DNA of 64,000 nucleotides from Acanthococcus lagerstroemiae (GCA_031841125.1 CM063109.1:67958914-68022913); one strand, 5' to 3'; numbered from the stretch's first letter, positions 11,792 to 21,940 are shown. Made by a program: numbers and translations. Notes: a model not told the origin generated them from the sequence alone.

Positions 11792-13647
11792 GGTGGAATA
11801 CGAAAGCGCACAAGATAAGGAAGACAATGGAAAAACGAACCTAGAAACGCACAAAGTCTGTGTCCCATAAGCGCCGTTATTTTTATCTATTTAGTATCAA
11901 AAGCGCACAAGATTTTACTTGCCAAATACACATAAGCGCACACGTAATATTTTCTGATTTTTTCCTCATTCAACCAGTAAAGAGTGAAGTGGATTGGAAT
12001 GAAGTAAATTTTGTGACTCAGTTTATTAATTGTTTACAAAATGTTTAAAGTGACTGTGACTAATAAAGGTGCTGAATGTATAATTCGTGAAGGTTTTAAA
12101 TATCGAAAATTTCGAGTAAAAAGTAATGGTGATATACTTTGGCGGTGTACATCAAGAAATTGTAGTAGCTCTCTCGTCACAAATAATTCATCCAGTTGCA
12201 TAATTAGCCTGGGGCAGGCTCATAACCATGATGTATGTAGTCCTCGGTCTCTGGAAAGGCATGTAATTCGCAACGCATGCAAACGTAAGGCTACAGAAGA
12301 TCTACATGAGAGACCGGCAAAACTGATTCGAAAGGAGTTGACTGTCATTGAAAATGAGAATCTTCATTCAAGAGATATTACCAGTATCAGAAAGGCTGTA
12401 TATTTGCAGAGGAGGAAGTTATTCCCTAATAATCCTGGCTCTCTTGCAGAAGCCTTAACACCCAAGCCAACGCAAGTGAGGTGGTAACAAGTGCAAACGA
12501 ACGATTTATTCGTGTGAGTTTTGATGACGAAATTATTATTTTGACTACAAAACGAAACTTAACTTGTATGTGTCATAGGGAAGTGCTATTGGCTGATGGT
12601 ACATTCTATGTTTCGCCTCAGCATTTCTCCCAGTTACATACTATACATACGTTTCGTGACAATGTATATTACCAACTCATATTCTGTTTTTTACCAAGAA
12701 AAACTGTTGATTGTTATACACGGTTGTGGGCATTTATCAAAACATTATGCGATTCGTTTGCTTTGAATTTTACTCCTACTACTGTGATGCTTGATTTTGA
12801 AAAAGCAGCGCATCTGGGTTTACAAACAGTGTTTCCTGAAGCCAGTATTTTTGGTTGCAACTTCCATTTGGGGCAGTAATTTTTCAGAAAAATTCAACAC
12901 TTAGGGCTGCAACAAGTTTATGTTAACAATACTACTAGTGGTCAGTACTTGAAGCAGTATTTTGGTTTAGCGTATCTCCCTGACTACCTCGTTGAGGAAG
13001 CATTCCTGGATATTCTAATGGACGTGCCTGCTGATGAAAGGGTTGGAAAATTTATAGATTATGTACTTCACACTTACATTGCCCCTCACAGTACATTTCC
13101 CTCCTCTGTATGGGCAGCACCACCAAAAGGATCGCACCCTCGAACTACAAATGGTCCCGAGTCCTACCATCGGCATCTGAAGGACCAGTTTTTTTTCACC
13201 ACATTGCTCGATTCATCTAGTTACTGATGTCCTTATCAAATTACAATCTGAGACACGTAAAAAATGTAAATATCAGACATGTAAAGAAACTTATATTCAG
13301 ACATTGTGGAAAAAGTATGAGTTAAGTGAGCTCAGTCTGAAAGATTATGTTCGACAGGTAGGGTTCCGCACCCAAGCTGTTAATTTATATTAACTTGGTT
13401 TTGATTATTTTAAATTAATTTCCTATTTATTTATATACCTAACTATGCTACTTATTTATTCATATTAATTTGCTGCCACCTATTTCTTTTTGTATTTTCA
13501 ATATTACCATTTTATAAATAATATACATTTTTGCTCTTTGTGCGCTTCTGGTTTTTAATTTTGTGCGTTTCTGTACCACAAACAAACAAAAAAATGGGCG
13601 CTTTTGTACCGCCTAATATGGCCTCTGTGCGCTTATGTATTACAGCC
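11792..13647 (+). mobile_element. FLYWCH-MULE DNA transposon, 1856 bp
   Basis: The element is delimited by the 9-bp duplication CTTCCACCC. Its ends are GGTGGAATACGAAAGCGCAC on the left and, reverse-complemented, GGCTGTAATACATAAGCGCA on the right. Both terminal regions repeat the motif AAGCGCAC: about 11804, 11846, 11869, 11901 and 11934 on the left; inverted at 13540, 13563, 13596 and 13627 on the right. Spacings of 31-33 and 23 bases recur in both ends. Between them lies one transposase gene in three frames (12041-13393). A 9-bp duplication is the usual MULE footprint. Confidence 0.9.
12041..13393 (+). pseudogene. FLYWCH zinc-finger MULE transposase (broken)
   Basis: The first frame (12041-12487) opens with a FLYWCH-type zinc finger: YRKF...ILWRC, Cys36-x4-Cys41, and His61-x-His63. 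It shifts near 12470-12480 into a second frame with the MULE core. LADGTFYVSP carries the first catalytic Asp (codon 12595), VMLDFEKAA the second (codon 12793), and FGCNFHLGQ follows. An in-frame TAA at 12877 interrupts the core, which continues as the QYFGLAYLP segment. NGPESYHRHLKDQF holds the third acidic residue, Glu at 13159. A run of eight T near 13190 shifts the frame once more; the tail then runs to a TAA at 13391-13393. The DDE triad survives, but two frameshifts and one stop inactivate the gene. The family binds terminal repeats and moves the element by cut and paste. Confidence 0.88.
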
Positions 13648-13883
13648 CTTCCACCCGACCCAAATCCTGAGCAGCCACGGTGCTTTGGCTCTCACTTAAA
13701 TCGGAAGACGACAGAAATAGGTTCTGACACGATTTACATCAGTAAAATACCTCGAACGACGTTCCTATACTTCAGTACATTGTCTGAATTCGATGTGATA
13801 CACCTTAACGTTCAGGAACTCCAGTCTGTCCTATTTGATCCGGGCCCAGCGAGTCATGAGTTTCATCCGGTCCTGCGCCTCTG
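13648..13883 (+). pseudogene. R1-clade LINE, 3' end after MULE insertion
   Basis: This continues the LINE broken at 11782. FHPTQILSSHG...FGSHLNRK matches the conserved C-terminal Y/FxLTQxLTGHGxF block of R1-clade elements, and the frame stays open to a TGA near 13882. The cysteine pattern usually found downstream is not clear, so it has decayed. No poly(A) or simple tail was identified at the 3' end. Confidence 0.8.
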
Positions 13884-14163
13884 ACAAAAGTGTATTCACT
13901 TTATTTATATTCATCGACTCTTTAACCATACTCTTGTGGTAACCTAGCTACGCGTTTTCCGGATGATCAAGGCGGTTGATATCGAATATTCGATTGATAC
14001 CGAAAACGAGTTCTTCTTTCTCTCGCTTTTTAAAACACGTGTTTACCTGTTAATTCCTGTCCGTCCTGATAATATATTCCTACCTCCGTTTTCGATGCTT
14101 ATCGACTTTTCCTAAAATTACTTGACTTCCTTGACCTAACGAGAGAGGAGGGAAAACTCACCG

Positions 14164-14553
14164 ATGACCATCTCGGGAAACGCGGTAGCGAGGACTCGGT
14201 TCTTGGACGTGACCAAAGAAAGGTCTTCTAAAAGAATACTAACGGTTTTTTCAAAGTTTCAAACCAATTTTGAGTCTGTACCCATTTTCGGTGTTCTACG
14301 AACGATTTAGCGCGTATCGCGAAAACTGTGGAATATTTATCCGATTCTCGAACTCTTCGAATCGCGTTATTTGCGTAAGTCTGAAGTTCATGTCTCGCAG
14401 TTGAGTGAATTCGATCTTTCCTTGAGCCACGTGCTGATACGTCGAGACTTCATCTCCGTGCCTTCGACAGTGACCAACCCGGAAGGTCCGAATTGCCCGC
14501 TGATCATCGTCGAGAAGATCCACCGCGAACGTCTCGAGTTACACGTAACGTAG
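14164..14553 (+). pseudogene. possible coding remnant, unrecognised
   Basis: From the ATG at 14164, frame +1 stays open for 130 codons except for one TAG at 14308, and ends at TAG 14551-14553. Codon third positions in the last 40 codons are clearly G/C-rich although the region is AT-rich, as in real coding DNA. The minus strand also has a long open run here (14296-14523), and a GTGAGT donor-like site lies on the minus strand at 14150-14155. Strand and reality are therefore undecided. I do not recognise any family. It could be an exon of a host gene, a decayed retrocopy, or chance in CpG-rich sequence. Confidence 0.25.
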
Positions 14554-14895
14554 ATTAATTTTGTCGCTAGTTTGTTAATATACGTTATCTCGTATTTGTT
14601 CTTGTTCTACCTGCCACCTAACTAGGGTAAGATCAAATACTCGAGGCCTCTCGTCGACTTGGTACTCTTCAAACCCTGAGTTACCTCGTATACACTACAC
14701 GATCGATCGCCTAAGCTTCCAGTGCCGACCTCCCGCCCTGTAGACCGCTCTTGCTAGTCGTGGCCTCTGCAGTGGTTTCCCTCCAACACCGAAGCTCCTC
14801 TGTCTAGCCTCAGCTTCGGTTACCACACTCTTCAACACTCTGCTCGCGTACTTTCGAAATTTCTACTTGCTCCACCGCCCCCCCCCCAATCGCTG

Positions 14896-14930
14896 GTATA
14901 AATTACGAGTATTCAGCCCAGTCGGATACG
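14896..14930 (+). promoter_or_regulatory. candidate TATA/initiator core promoter
   Basis: TATAAAT at about 14898 is followed about 28 bases later by CCAGTCGG, an initiator-like site, at a spacing normal for an animal core promoter. There is no identified gene downstream, so this is only a sequence match. Confidence 0.2.
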
Positions 14931-15036
14931 TTGTTGACCGTAATTACAATTAATTTACATCGTTCCCGATAACAACTATACGAGTACACGCGGTGAACGC
15001 CGGTCTATGTACCTATCTATGTACGAAAAAATACGG

Positions 15037-15074
15037 CTCAGAGCAGATCGCACGAGTAATGCGATGACTCTGAG
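15037..15074. repeat. 13-bp stem hairpin
   Basis: CTCAGAG at 15037 pairs with CTCTGAG at the right end, and ATCGCA with TGCGAT inside it, separated by a small asymmetric bulge and a 7-base loop. Too short for a confident RNA call. Confidence 0.45.
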
Positions 15075-16779
15075 TGTAAAAAGAAATTCCGAATGATTTT
15101 TACGCACAGAAGATGGTAATGATACCGCTGAAGAGACGTGCATTGTTCAAAGTATATCGCAAACCGAAGAGGAAAAAAAATCAACTTAAGGCCTGTTTTC
15201 AGCTGAAACAACAAATTATCCTATACCGGCGCAGTGATCGTTTAAATCAGGTGATATTGTGCAATTAGATGCCGACCGGAGGCCAAGACAACCGTATTTA
15301 CAGCCTTTTGTTGCATGCGATTTCGCATGTTTCCGCGCATTTATCGGTCGGTGTGTGCATCTGCATACGTACCAAGTCCCTTCAGAGGAAAAAATATACA
15401 GCTCTTCTGTACGGTATACAGCTCTCATTATAATTATTCGTATTTTTCGAAACGATAATTAAGTGATATTTTACCGCGCGATGCGAGAGTGTACCACTAT
15501 TAGTGCTTTACGATTGACGGAGAAATGGCGAGAGCGAGGCCCGTGCGAGTCTCCTACGCCCGTTGATTATCGGCTTTTAAAATGCATCGCATCGGCCAAG
15601 AAAGATGCACTTGGCGTTTTCTAAGTATACATTCTGCGCGTATACAGTTACATTCTTGAAATAATGTACACTCGAAGAATTAGAAGAAGAAAAAAAAAAG
15701 AAATAAAAAAAGAATGCACGTTCTATTCGTATCGATACTTATTTGAAATTATTAACGTTTGGTGTCTACACAGATAAGCGATGACACTAACGAAAGAGAC
15801 CGGAGACCTATTTCGATAATATAATCAACGTCGCCGGAGACTGTGTCGGGTACGCCGAGAGAATAGCCTACATTGATAGGTCGTGATTGTGGAGAAATTT
15901 TAGTGCACTGGGTCGTTCATCGGGGTGCAGAATGCTCACGCGGAGGATAAGAAAAAAAGTGCATCTACCGTATACTCGAAAGTCATCACTGGCAGCGCGT
16001 TAATTAATTCGTATAAGCGCGCAAAATGAGATAAACGGCTCTCTCAGTCCATTGGATCGCAGTTTCCACGAAATGACAAGATGACAACTATACCAACGTG
16101 AAATCGTGTGCACGTTTTAGACGTGATAGGACAGGATAGGAGCTGAAGAATGTCTCACCGCATCGTATATAAGTATACACGTATGTGTAGTGTTGAATTA
16201 CGAAATCCAAGAACAATCGCTCTGCGCTTTGGCCAGAAAAGGTAATCATTGCCTGCTTCTTACAGAGAAAATGAGCTCCATAATCTCATTTCGTTCGCTG
16301 AAAACATGATAATTGCTTTTCGAAAGATAGCGAAAGGTCTGTTGGGCTTTGGTTTCAAGGCCGGAGTACATAAAATATGCGCTAACACATAGAACCCGGG
16401 AATCTGGCCAGATGATTGGAGGAAATCGATATTCATCCCACTACATATAGAAAAGGCGGTGACAGGAAACTTACGAAAACTTGCCAAAGGTGAAAACCCG
16501 CCAACGCCGGAAATTTGGGCAAATGTATCCTCGAATTGAGGCGCTTCGCAGAGTTAGTGGCCAAGTTGCCGTTTGTAAGACATCTGAAATGTACCATCCA
16601 CAATGCATAGACGGCCATCGACTCCCTCCCTCCCTTGTCGCAACACAATAAAAGCATTCGGTTTCCGAAATCCATGGTAACCACTCCCAGAGGCGACAGT
16701 TTCGTACTTCACAACGCCGGTTTAGGCGTTGAGAGGCAAATCTTTTTACATCTGGTTTCGTAGATAGAACTTTCAAAGA

Positions 16780-17000
16780 GTGGCTTCCATTGGTGGAGCG
16801 TATGACGATGCGCGCATGCCAAATATGCTCCCCATATACCACACCTTTGGCCCTGAAAACTACCCTTTCAAGTATCGAATCGGTGATCAGAAGGACGTCT
16901 TGAGGCTGGCCCGGACCCCCATTTCGCCTTTCCGTTTCGAATTCGCACTGTCCTGCCAGGGCTATTATGGAACACCCAACTGACCGAGGCAACGCTCACC
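16780..17000 (-). repeat. dispersed repeat, pair member 1
   Basis: Read on the minus strand, this segment is clearly homologous to 21602-21815 on the plus strand. Both begin with GTGAGCRTTGCCTCGGTCAG, share TAGGACAGTGCGAAT-like words and GGCATGCGYGCATCG near the far end, and their translations align over about 65 residues. The plus-strand copy directly follows the MULE remnant at 21141-21602, so this is probably the 3' untranslated region of the same MULE family, here without its coding part. Confidence 0.7.
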
Positions 17001-18285
17001 TAGCGTTAACCTGTAATTCGGGTGCACCTCAGCCGGACTGCGCTTTCTTCCTTCACCACTCACCTCTTTGTGTGACGACGCAGGAAGGTGGTGTTGGCGG
17101 GGTGAACCCGACCGGGGAGTCTGCAGCAGCTGCAGAAGCTGTAAGATGGTACTGTGGGGTGGAAACACATGAATACGCTTCAAAATTCAACGTCACAGAG
17201 TTCCGTCGGGATTAGCACGTCTTCTCTTCTCTCCTTCCCGGAGCCGCTTTTCCACCTTCCCCCTCGGTCTATCCTAGTCGTCCTGCATGAAAACTCTTGC
17301 AGTTTTCTTCCCTCCACCCCCTATCGCACCACCGTCAACGCTGCTAATTGCACCGATGAGTGCGATGTGGACTTCTGTTCGGTTATTCCGTTTTGGTTCG
17401 TCGTTTTTCCTTCCTGGATTTTTTTCGTACGTCTTACCGTGCTTACCATTATAGGCCTTTTAAAGTTTTGACTTCGGTTTTTTCAAAATTCAATTTCTTT
17501 TTGCATTTTTCTTCTTTTTTTTTATTGTGAATCGTTAAGTTCTCGTGGACTTTTTCCGCGGCGAATACCGCGACCTGCTGAACGCCGTGACCGCCGATTA
17601 TCTTTCTTTTCGACCGCAAGGAGAACCGCGTGTTCGCAAGCCTTCGTGTGGCTCTTTTGGCCAACCGTCCAATTCGCGACCGTCACCGCCTCTGGCCAAA
17701 ATCTAGTTCCTGTTTTTCTTTTTCGGTTAATAAATTAATGTATGTTTGCGTTGATGTATAACCTGTTCTTTTTCTTGTTCAAACACCGCATTGACCGCGA
17801 CGTGAGGTCATAAGTACCCTTTTTTGTAAGAGAGAATGTAAGGGACACCATAGCTTAGAGAGAGAGATGCTTTAATTTTCTTTTTGCTTTTTTTGCTTCT
17901 GGCCCCGGAACTATAGAATATTCAACATGTGATCTGGGTAACCGCCTTCCAAAGCCCTGACACCTTCCGCACCCTGGGATAGTCTCGTATGAGCTAGTCG
18001 TGGCTTTTCCCAGGCCCCTTTCGGATGCCTGCATTTTTTGAGCGTTGACGCCGATTTTCCGACTTAAACACGAACCCGCTGATAAACGGAAGGTATCAGC
18101 AGTACAATGTGCGCATGTTTGTGAGCGATCGGAATACCTTGGTTTTTCTTTGGTTGGTCGTTCATAAAAATGCCTCAGTACAGAGTCGTTGTGTAGAGTG
18201 TGGGCCGAGCTTTGTTTGTCGGTCTTCTGCCTCGACCATTCCGTTTCCATCTTCTTGTTCATGGTGATCGAGACAAATCACGACA
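17001..18285. other. unassigned stretch
   Basis: No family was recognised. The longest frame (17855-18262, minus strand, 135 codons) is rich in Lys, Arg and Cys but shows no domain, and it lies next to the hAT end at 18294. T-rich runs occur near 17500-17530. The sequence looks like decayed mobile DNA of unknown class. Confidence 0.35.
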
Positions 18286-19075
18286 CCCGATTCCAGGGGC
18301 GGAGAGTTTCTTGTTGCGCGTGTTGCGCTTGCAACATGTGAGATTTTTTTGCGACATGCCAAAAATTTGTCGGACTTCTTCTCAATTTTTCCAATCGCAG
18401 TGAAATAAAAAGAAAACCACTTTTATGGCTGAACAGCGACACCTATTGGAATGTTACACAACTATATCTGGGTGAATTTAGCATTCCATGTAAGAGTTCA
18501 ACTTCTGGCGAACTAAAGGTGCGTTCACCATTGCTGGGCTCTCCTGCTGACCTATTGGGGATTTGCGGGTACGGGAAGGGACACTCAAAGACTAACGCAG
18601 TGGAAGCTTAAAAATACCAACAGTCGAAATATAGCCTAGCCGCTTACCGCTGAAATTGATGCCACTTGATGTGGTTTCCTCCATCCGTCGTTGTGACTAA
18701 ACGGGTACGGGCTTGGTTCCTCCTAATCTACAGCTTAGCGATGTATATACAAATGTACAGGAGACAGAGGGCTGGAGCCTCTGCCCCTATTTCGTGCCAC
18801 AGTCCACCTCAGAGTCCGAGCAGGATGTGACGGGCTCAATAAAATTGATGCCCGTCAATCTCATATAGAGAGTGATGGTTTCTCTAGTAGGGGAGAGGCG
18901 TGTACCTTGACACAATTGTCACATTTTGATCCATAGCCCAGTTTCTTGTAGCGCTACACAATTTTTAATAGCACCACTGAAGAGATCATATTTTTCTGAA
19001 TAAATTGCCTGCATGTACCATGACACAAGAAAATTGTACCATGACACACGACTTAAAATACGTTATATTTTGACG

Positions 19076-19130
19076 CAAGAAAACACTTATTCGCATATAT
19101 TTGGTACAAGAAAACACTTATTCGCATAAC
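19076..19130. repeat. short direct repeat
   Basis: A word of about 23 bases, CAAGAAAACACTTATTCGCA plus TA, occurs twice within 55 bases inside the TA-flanked element. It is a local duplication at the end of the coding remnant. Confidence 0.75.
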
Positions 19131-19351
19131 TGAACCCATTTGGAGATGAAAGTGTAATATCCTTCTTTTCATTTGTCAAGTGAAGGATATCGACATTACT
19201 GTTCTTCGTAACATCATCCCACATGTTATCTACGTTCGAAAAATGGAAAGCTTTCACTTTTTTCCCGCAAGAATTTAATGGTGAAACACTCAGGTCCTTT
19301 GGCTTCAATTTGGCCCATGAAGTATTTAGGCTCTGACTTGTTCTTCTTCAC
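19087..19351 (-). pseudogene. transposon-encoded protein remnant
   Basis: On the minus strand the reading starts VKKNKSEPKYFMGQIE and continues to FTIKFLREK. It then needs one frameshift near 19260 and continues as VKAFHFSNVDNMWDDV...DILHLTNEKKD to a TAA at its end. The pattern (YxGxI...xVKFLRxK...FxFPxVxDxxxV...I) resembles a C-terminal domain often found after the DDE domain in insect Tigger/pogo-like proteins. That likeness is from memory of the pattern, not from a search. It lies inside the TA-flanked element, which agrees with a pogo-like origin. Confidence 0.45.
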
Positions 19352-20482
19352 GGTATCAGTGTGTCATGGTACATTGGTTTTTGTATGTCATAGTGCAATT
19401 CGTTATTCTTTCAACTAAAACGTTTTTTTGGTAAACTCACCTTTGCTCAAAACGACTTGAATGACCAGTTCGATTATTCCTGACTGTCCATGTAACTCAG
19501 CGGAAAAGCAATTTTGAGGAACAAAAATTCGGAAACAGAAATAAACTCAATAACCACTCTGAACAGAATTCCACTTTCGGCCGCCAAAATCGTAAAATTA
19601 TGTTGTGATAAGAGAAAACAATGTTTCCCCCCGCAGAAAAGACTGTTCTGCGTTGCCACATAACAAGCAACACTGCTTATAGTGATTTTAGCTTACAGCT
19701 GCCATTCTCAAGCCGCCATATTGAAATGTGTGTCAAGATACACTACAGTCAAGGCACACGCCTCTCCCCTATATAAGACTGAAAGAACGCTGTAGGAACT
19801 TACTACGCGATCTAATGTTCCAAGAGTAGCCTAGAAAGGGAGGTTCAGACTGGGCCCCTAAGATAGAGAGTCATTCTCAGTGTGCCTCGGAAACCCGGAG
19901 GAGTCCCTGAAGGAGGCGATTCTAGGACACTGTTTTGGAGAACCAAGCTATGATCCCCTATAATACCCTTGGTCTACCCTGAACTATCGAACAAGTCAAC
20001 TGAACGGGGAGACCAAGGTCACGAACTCAAGATGGACGAACCAAAGATGCAAACCAAGAGGGCATTTTTGTCCATAATTTGTCCAAGATAAACCTGCTCT
20101 GTTAGTTGCCGAGATCAAAGCTAGAGGAGCTAGGGGAAGCCAGGTACTAAAGAAAAGAGAGTCGCAACTCGGATTAACCTAAGTAATTAACCAAAACAAT
20201 CAACCACTCACTTCAATTTCCACAACGTTCCACGTTCATGGACATCGCAATTGCAGTGGATTTTTAAATTAAAAATTTTTAAATCGAATAAAAATAAAAT
20301 AAACAACGCCTGTTGATAGGGGGTATTTCTTTTATATTATATTTTCTTTATTCTTCACTGTATATGGAAAAATATTATTCTTTGAAATTGTCAAGGGGAT
20401 GGGGCCCAGCCTCCTCCCCCCCTTTACGATTTAAATTTTGCGACATGTGGAAAAAATCTAAGTCCCCGCCCCTGCCCGATTC

Positions 20483-20660
20483 CATCCGTTTCTACTCGCG
20501 AGACAGTCGATCACGCCGTCACCAGGGTCACTGTCGTTGCCGGGATAGATCATTCTTACCATCCTGTACCTCGCCTGCTACCAAGCCTCACACTCTTTCC
20601 GGTGCCGGGGGTGCGGTGTCATAGGGACCACTTTCGCATGCGTGCATCGCCATATACGTC
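20483..20660. other. unassigned spacer
   Basis: Short stretch between the hAT end and the CCCGAAT array. The word CGCATGCGTGCATCGCCAT near 20634 matches GGCATGCGTGCATCGCC at 21778, so this is probably a fragment of the same MULE-associated repeat. Confidence 0.35.
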
Positions 20661-20671
20661 CCACCACACCA

Positions 20672-21065
20672 TCCCGAATATACTGTTTTCACGAATGCCA
20701 ATTTCCCGAATCCATTATCCCGAATGTATTACTTTCACGAATACAGATTGAAATTTCCATGGTATGTAAATTTAGTTAATAATGAAAGTGATTCATCGAA
20801 GAGGTGTCTTCGAGTCTTTTGCCTGAACGTGATGCAATAAGCAAACGATACGACGAACTAGAAAATAAGATTTACTGACAAATCCTTAGTCGTTAGACGA
20901 GATTCCCGGACATTTCTCCGAATTTTTCTCCCCGAAAACGGAAATCCCGAGAACCAAAATCCCGAATCGTTTTACTCGAAGGCCATTTCCCTGAACGGGC
21001 AATATCACACAAGTTGTGTTTTCCGATTATTTGGACAGACAATATTCGAATTCATTTTCTCCGAA
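20672..21065 (+). repeat. CCCGAAT motif array (MULE terminal region)
   Basis: TCCCGAAT and close variants (TCACGAAT, CTCCGAAT, CCCCGAAA) begin at 20672, 20689, 20704, 20718 and 20735, then at 20904, 20916, 20930, 20945, 20960, 20974 and 20988, and again near 21021, 21043 and 21058. Spacing is 12-17 bases, mostly 14-15. The array lies directly upstream of the MULE protein remnant, in the position of a terminal repeat. No inverted partner was found downstream. Confidence 0.65.
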
Positions 21066-21140
21066 AACCATAAACCGCATGCATAGTACAGCATGGGAAA
21101 GGTAGTTTCGTTTTTGGCGGCCAATAATTTTCTTCCATGA

Positions 21141-21602
21141 AAATTCTACCGCTGGATCCTAGGAAATGCACAGCGTCGCCCTCCGAATCGCGAAGAAACT
21201 AAACCTGAGGAAGTAACACAAACTGTGGAGATTGAGGCAGATGCTCATCCAGAACGGGCACCATCCCTAATTCTGCGGGATGCATTGATAAATGTGGACC
21301 CGGCGGTACTCAGTGAGTTACCAGAGCAGACTATATTGACGAAGACAATCAGCCGAACGAGGAGGGCAACTGTGCCCACCACGAATAACGTAAGCGAGGG
21401 ATGGCACAATCGTTTTTGGATAATAGTGGCAAAGCACCATCCCGACTTATACTCGGCGATCACAGAATTCCAAAAGGAGCAAGGATTCGTCGAAACGTGC
21501 GCAGTGGAACTTGCTCTCGGAAAGCATGGCAAAGCAATGCCCAAGAGAAAGTGGTCGGAGCTGCAGGATAGAACCCAGGGCATAGCCGCTTCTTATCTGT
21601 GA
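21141..21602 (+). pseudogene. internally deleted FLYWCH-MULE protein
   Basis: An open frame of 153 codons before the stop runs from 21141 to TGA 21600-21602; a TGA lies just upstream at 21138. It begins with FYRW, probably the edge of a FLYWCH finger. An acidic linker and a region of the type PSLILRDAL...LSELPEQTILTKTISRTRR follow, as found between the FLYWCH finger and the catalytic core in these transposases. It then joins directly to TTNNVSEGWHNRF...KHHPDLYSAITEFQKEQ, the segment at and after the third catalytic acid. The first two catalytic Asp regions are missing, so the core has been deleted in frame while the rest stays open. There is no evidence that it is expressed. Confidence 0.75.
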
Positions 21603-21815
21603 GCATTGCCTCGGTCAGTATGGTGTCCCATAGTGGCCCTGGTAGGACAGTGCGAATCCGAAGAGGAGAAAAGAAAGGGGAGCTCGAGCCGGCCTCAATG
21701 CGTCCCTCTGGTCACTGATGCAATACTCGAACGGGTAGTTTCCCGTGCTTGGCGGGCAGTGTCTGGGAAGCTGTTTTGGCATGCGTGCATCGCCAATCGT
21801 CAAACGCTACACAAA
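21602..21815 (+). repeat. dispersed repeat, pair member 2 (MULE 3' region)
   Basis: Follows the MULE remnant immediately and is homologous to 16780-17000 in inverse orientation, from GCCTCGGTCAG through GGCATGCGTGCATCG. It probably marks the 3' untranslated and terminal part of this MULE family. Confidence 0.7.
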
Positions 21816-21940
21816 GTGAGTTGTGCCGAAATATGAACTTGAAGAATTTCTCATCATTCGGTCAAGTTGACATTAATCTCATCACAATTCATGTAACTTT
21901 TTTGTTTGTTTGTAATTATTCGATTTATGCATTAGAAATC

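Larger units (their letters stand above)
13884..16779. other. unassigned, relatively CpG-rich stretch
   Basis: This stretch is visibly richer in CpG than its surroundings (for example around 14160-14560 and 15780-16060). No known domain was recognised. It holds a candidate open region (14164-14553), a weak core-promoter candidate (14896-14930) and a hairpin (15037-15074), each listed separately. It may be upstream or intronic sequence of a host gene lying outside the window, but nothing proves that. Confidence 0.35.
18890..19769. mobile_element. TA-flanked (pogo/mariner-like) element, 880 bp, nested in the hAT
   Basis: The ends are 22-bp inverted repeats with a single mismatch, beginning GGGGAGAGGCGTG and ending ...CCTTGAC, flanked on both sides by TA (18888-18889 and 19770-19771). 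Inside, the word GTACCATGACACA or a variant occurs near both ends in opposite orientation: 18903, 19015 and 19037 on the left; inverted near 19358 and 19731 on the right. The minus strand holds a degraded coding segment (19087-19351). The TA duplication fits the Tc1/mariner/pogo group. Confidence 0.8.
18294..20474. mobile_element. hAT-like DNA transposon, 2181 bp
   Basis: An exact 8-bp duplication CCCGATTC lies at 18286-18293 and 20475-20482, immediately outside ends that read CAGGGGCGGAGA and, reverse-complemented, CAGGGGCGGGGA. The CAGGGGCGG terminus plus an 8-bp duplication is characteristic of hAT elements. A GCGACATG word recurs just inside both ends (about 18350 and 20438). No transposase was recognised between the ends. 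The interior is split by a second transposon at 18890-19769, so before that insertion this copy was about 1.3 kb and already non-autonomous. Confidence 0.85.

Noticed and set aside
17855..18262. 135-codon minus-strand frame as a protein gene
   Set aside because: No domain, no recognisable start context or neighbour, and low-complexity Lys/Arg-rich tail from T-rich DNA; it lies next to a transposon end.
19076..19130. CRISPR-like spaced repeat
   Set aside because: Only two copies, no spacer series, and the setting is an animal genome inside a transposon.
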